Below, in pieces: positions 59,885 through 64,000 of a stretch of 64,000 bases of DNA. The notes under the pieces were generated by a model, which saw only the letters and a list, made by a program, of their open reading frames with translations, was not told where the DNA came from and did no database searches. The position numbers were made by a program, and so were the translations under genes. Source of the stretch: Oreocharis arfaki (lineage: Eukaryota; Chordata; Aves; Passeriformes; Paramythiidae); contig VZRR01006742.1 in NCBI GenBank assembly GCA_013398015.1, forward strand, positions 669,827-733,826, written 5' to 3'. The stretch's first letter is position 1. Each line of letters starts with the position of its first letter.

Positions 59885-60425
59885 GGTCAGAGGAAAGCAG
59901 CAAAGAAGGGTCAGAGGTGCAGAGTTGTCTGCACACAAGGAACAGCTGAATGCCCCAGGATGCTTCAACCTGGAAAACAAGACCTGGAAGTAAAGGAAAG
60001 GGCTTAATATGGTCAAAAATCGAGTAATCATGAGAAGCATGGAAAGCTTAAGTAGAAAATGCCTGTCCACCGCCTTTTCCAGTTCACACTGTGGAGCTTG
60101 CAGCTGGTAGATGGATCAAATCCTGTGAAAGAGGGTGGTTTTGCACTGAGTGTGCACTCTAACTATGGAATGCCAAGACTGTATGTGGGCTCAAGGGGAG
60201 ACTGGACAAACAAAAATCCACTGAAGGTGGTTCAGTGTACTACAGAATTTCCACCTAAGGTAGCCCCCGGTCTGTGAACGGTTGGATGCTGGGAAAGCTT
60301 CTGTGGAAGTGGCATGTCCACTTGGATACCCGTGTTTAGGCATTCAGCCACTGTTGACCTCTGCCAAAAACTTGTTACCAGACTAGACAGCCCTTTAGTC
60401 TGCCCCAGCATAATTTGCTGCCACA
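59885..60425 (+). mobile_element. Ancient CR1 LINE, ORF2 end to 3' UTR (sense)
   Basis: Follows the sense order of an old CR1: GAGGAAAGCAGCAAAGAAGG, a CTTCAACCTGGAAAAC block, a GGGCTTAATATGGTCAAAAA block, CACTGTGGAGCTTGCAGCTG, and the 3' untranslated wording GTTGGATGCTGGGA and AGACTAGACAGCCCTTTAGT followed by CTGCCCCAGCATAA. The last block corresponds to the very 3' end of the old subfamilies (TGGACCTTTGGTCTGACCCAG type). It is strongly diverged with no intact frame. Confidence 0.65.
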
Positions 60426-63400
60426 CATTCTCCACACAGAATCATGCTCTTCCTTTTTTTCCCAAGGACTGCAAATTTATTTCACTGGTATGACATGCAA
60501 ACACTGATGCACAAAGTCCTTCCTCCCTTCCCCAAGGTATGGCACATCACATCCAGTCCCACAACCAGTCCACTCTGCTGGGGATCAAGCCACATTTTTG
60601 TACTACCTTTTGCTCTTCTGTCTGCTCTCTGAAGGACAAAGCTTCCCAGCCCCTCTGCCATGTCCTAATGCTGTTTTCCCCTGGCCCAGCGTGCCCAGAG
60701 CTAACTGAAGACTTGTCATCTTCAGAGGAATTTCTCAGGGAGTAGGGCATAAAGGTATCACCAGAGTGGGAGGTCAAGGATGGCCCCAGAGAGAAGGGAT
60801 TTCTGCACCACTGCCTCTAAGGACTGGCCAACATAAGCAGCTGCAATAATTTTCTGGACATTCAGCAGATCTTGCCTTGGCTGTTGAAGGCAGCTTGGCT
60901 TAGGGATACCATTGTGGTACCTGCTCCAGCTCTGAAGGCATTGTCAGAGCCCTCACAGTGGGCTCAGGCAGACAAGTCCTGGACACCCTGGTCCAGGCAG
61001 AGCAGGACAATCATGGCCTAGTTGGGTGGAAAATGTTAATATAAGCTGAATTGACAAATTTCCTTTTGGGTCAGCCCAAACTACTACATTTGACCCAGTG
61101 TGAAATATTTATCTTACTTTTGGAAACCAAAGTCCTTTCCTTGTGTTCCAATTCAGTAAAAGGTCTTGTTTTGAAAATGTTCATGGCACAAGTGTGTTTC
61201 AAAAAAAATTATTTTCTTCTTTTACATTTACATTTTCTGACTTCAGCACATTCGATATATTTATTAGCTTTCCCCAACCCTCCCCACGAAAAAGAAGTGT
61301 CACTCAGCTGAGCTCACCATGGGATCTCTGGCAAAAACACTGCAACATGGTGCCATGGCAGTTTTCATAACACAGATAATCACGCCCACAATTAAGTAAC
61401 CCAGTGTTGGGGATGGACTGTTGAAGCCTAACTCATTCAGACCAGAGAAGAAGCAGCAGCACAACCAGTGGGGTACAGGCAGCACCACAGCACTGAATAC
61501 AGAAAACACCCAGTTACGTCTTGACGCAGTTCACTCCTAGGTGCCAATGCTCCAGGGGAGTTAATGGTAATTTTAGCCTCGTGTACAAAATCAGGTAGGA
61601 AACAAGGGCTTAGTGGAGGCAGAAAACACTGTCCTATCCCCCACAGCTCCTCTGCTCCTTGTACCTGAGCACTTTGGACTCTTTCTCACTTTATAGGAAG
61701 ATTCTGGTATTCCCCCTATGCATGTTCACAAGATATGCATTGGTTTCACTAAATTATGCTCGAAAGTCTATTTCATTCAAATTAAATTTGTTTAACAAAG
61801 TTAACTTTCTTCAGGCCAATACTATGTCCTTCAGTCTTTTTCAAGCGTGTCCAAAGACTCTGATTCTCTGTCAACATGAGTTACTAAGAAATCCCAAGGA
61901 ACTTTGGAAAAAGCTGAGTCTACATTTAAAAAGAACATGCTAAGCAGCTTGCCGAAATATCATGCCTAGCCTCAAAGAGATGTCTTAAGAGTGTGCAGTA
62001 TGTGACTGTAGGATCACAAGATAGTACCACAGGTATCCTAAAGCCCTGAGTCCTACAGCACTCCCAGAGGTCCTATAAAAATCTGTTTCCTATTCCCATG
62101 AAAAGAGCCCATTGCAGACCCTTGTCTAGAGTCATGACATTTCTATCCTCCCCAGGGATTCAGCTTTAACATTTCTTGTTTTCACAAAACTGTTCACCAC
62201 GGTAGCTCACTCTGCAAGTGCACCTAATCACAGTCAGTTAATTCATCATTTCTGCTGGTCTCATTAATCTCCCTCTCCCCTTCCACAGATAAACCACATT
62301 TAATGGCTGTGTTAAACAACAAGAAGCATGCCAAAGAACGTCTTGCATACTTCAGAAGGGTAATGTCCTACCAGATTTATCTGGGAGCTTAAATCCTATT
62401 TTAGAAAATTTCTCTTCATAACTGAACTACTGAATGCAAATTTCATAATATTTTATTTCAGAAGGGGAAAAGAAATGAAAGGTTCTTAGTTTTTCATTAT
62501 TTGTCTATACGTCAATATTTCAGTTCCAAGTCCTCATCACAGGACTTTCCTCAGGTGCAACCTCACGTGTTCTCAAAGTATTTGCCCTGTAAATGTGTCT
62601 CTCAATTTCCTGTTCCCAGACATAACTACTCCAAGCAGAGGCCTCAGCTCGACTTGGCAGGAACCATGCTAAACCCACCTCCCATTCCTATCTGCCACTT
62701 GTGTTATCCCAGCAAAGAGGCAAGGGCATCCTGCCGTTGGATGCTGTCCGTGCCCGTGCTCCCACACGGCCAGGTTCTGCACTGACAGCAAGAAGCACAC
62801 AGCATTTAGCGCTCACCAAACCGTTGCTGTGTCTATCTGGCACACCCATATGCTGCAGAAACACCACTTTCCACTTCTTTGTTTATTTTTTAAAGCTGGG
62901 TCTTTGGTCTTCTAGGTAGTAATAATTTTCCAGCCATCGAACAGGCATGAGGAGTGTAGTATGTGCCTGCCACAGCCCCAAACCACAACTGAGAGCTCTG
63001 AAAACCCTCTGTCGTTGGCCCCAACAGGACACTAAAGCCAGGCTCCGATGCTGAGCTCTCGCTGTCTCAGCTAAACTTATGTTTTTTGCTCTTAACTATT
63101 TTTGAAACGGGATGGGAGGGTGTGGCAGAAGCCAGGATCAAGTGGGGATCACTTGAATCTGCCTGCATCTTTTGCTCAAAGCAAGCCCATCTAAAATATA
63201 GAATGGCTTTTCACCTTGAAAATAGACATTTATTGGGGGATCCTATAATGGATAGGAATGGGAAATCCACAGCCAGAAGGCAAAATTGCTGAAGGATTTT
63301 CTTGAAACACAAACTATGACTAAAACCATGCATTTCTCCCAAACACCTCCCTTCCTTTTTTTCAAATAATCTTTTCACAAGTTTATTTCTTTTTAATTGC

Positions 63401-64000
63401 ATCAGGATGTAAAATCTCTAATTAGGAAGCACAGGGAAGGAAATGCTGAAAAATGTCAGAATGAGAGAATCTATTACCAAAGTTAAATTAAAAATTACTT
63501 TGGTTCCATAATCAACAATGTCTTTCCAGCCTCTACCATCCTGAGTGCTATCTGCTCCTGCCTCCCTCAGATAAGTACATCCCAGTGTGGTAGGTGTATC
63601 TTTTCACAGGTTTGTTTTCAGCCATGGTCAGCTTGCTTTTCCGAGGGACTGTTTATATTTCCTTTAAAGAATATTTCTCTAAGTATCATAAGGTTATACT
63701 GCTCCTTGGCACTTTAGCAGTCTTCATGAGCTCTGATCTCTTGTATGCTTTCATTGAACAGCTATTTTTTTCCTCACCCAAAGATTTCAAACCCACCTTT
63801 TACATGCATTAAACATGACCAAATAAGTGTGTGGTGTCTGGAAAACAATCTGATGAGAATTTTTGGTGTAGAGATGACTGTAAGGCAGAAAAAAAAAAAA
63901 GGGAATTGAACTTCTATTAATCAGGTGTTTTTCTGTAGCATTGCAGCAAGAAATGGTGTCAATTTTTTGCCATGCTTTGGAAGGCTGCCCGCTCCCCATG
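60426..64000. other. Unique non-coding sequence to the end of the window
   Basis: About 3.6 kb with short chance open frames (up to 94 codons). A 12-base A run lies at 63889-63900. No transposon or gene is recognised. The right-hand context is cut by the window edge. Confidence 0.5.

Noticed and set aside
1..64000. CRISPR arrays, tRNA or rRNA genes, bacterial operons, mitochondrial insertions
   Set aside because: I looked for regularly spaced repeats, tRNA-like box sequences and rRNA or mitochondrial wording on both strands and recognised none.

Overview
This window looks like vertebrate, most probably avian, nuclear DNA. The best evidence is the transposon content. Every interspersed repeat I can classify with confidence is a CR1-type LINE, ranging from moderately to very strongly decayed, plus one LTR fragment that looks like an endogenous retrovirus LTR. 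I see no Alu, L1 or other mammalian repeats. CpG is sparse, the base composition is moderately AT-rich, and open frames are short everywhere. There are no ribosome binding sites, operons or other bacterial features. I cannot name the species or the flanking genes.

I find no protein-coding gene that I can defend. The window reads as intergenic or deep-intronic sequence. The longest open frame (213 codons, minus strand, 19555-20196) has no recognisable domain and is about what chance allows. Four places pair a good splice acceptor with an open frame or a good donor (18040-18085, 36550-36675, 41725-41900, 45085-45192). I list them as candidates to test, not as genes.

Layout. Bases 1-14.4 kb are mostly unique sequence with a GT-rich tract at the very start, a perfect 29-bp tandem duplication (3183-3240) and an (AC)n tract. 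An antisense LTR fragment sits at about 14.48-14.84 kb. A CR1 3' end lies at 18.70-18.94 kb. Two copies of a roughly 100-bp sequence lie in direct orientation 1.09 kb apart (21.02 and 22.11 kb). An old antisense CR1 fragment spanning parts of the reverse transcriptase and endonuclease region covers about 22.77-23.88 kb. A cluster of simple repeats with a 4-N assembly gap lies at 25.0-25.27 kb. Older CR1 remnants follow at 26.6-27.3, 35.1-35.3 and 35.95-36.2 kb.

The densest repeat region is 42.3-46.9 kb. It holds an internally deleted antisense CR1 whose endonuclease and reverse transcriptase remnants are readable (42331-43655), a sense CR1 running to a complete-looking 3' end (45305-46122), and another antisense CR1 in two blocks (46391-46858). 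A 174-nt uninterrupted purine tract built of two adjoining microsatellites lies at 50416-50589. A 21-bp tandem repeat is at 52420-52475, and an ancient sense CR1 is at 59885-60425. The remainder is unique non-coding sequence in which I recognise nothing. CR1 assignments rest on recognising family sequence and protein motifs from memory, without an alignment.
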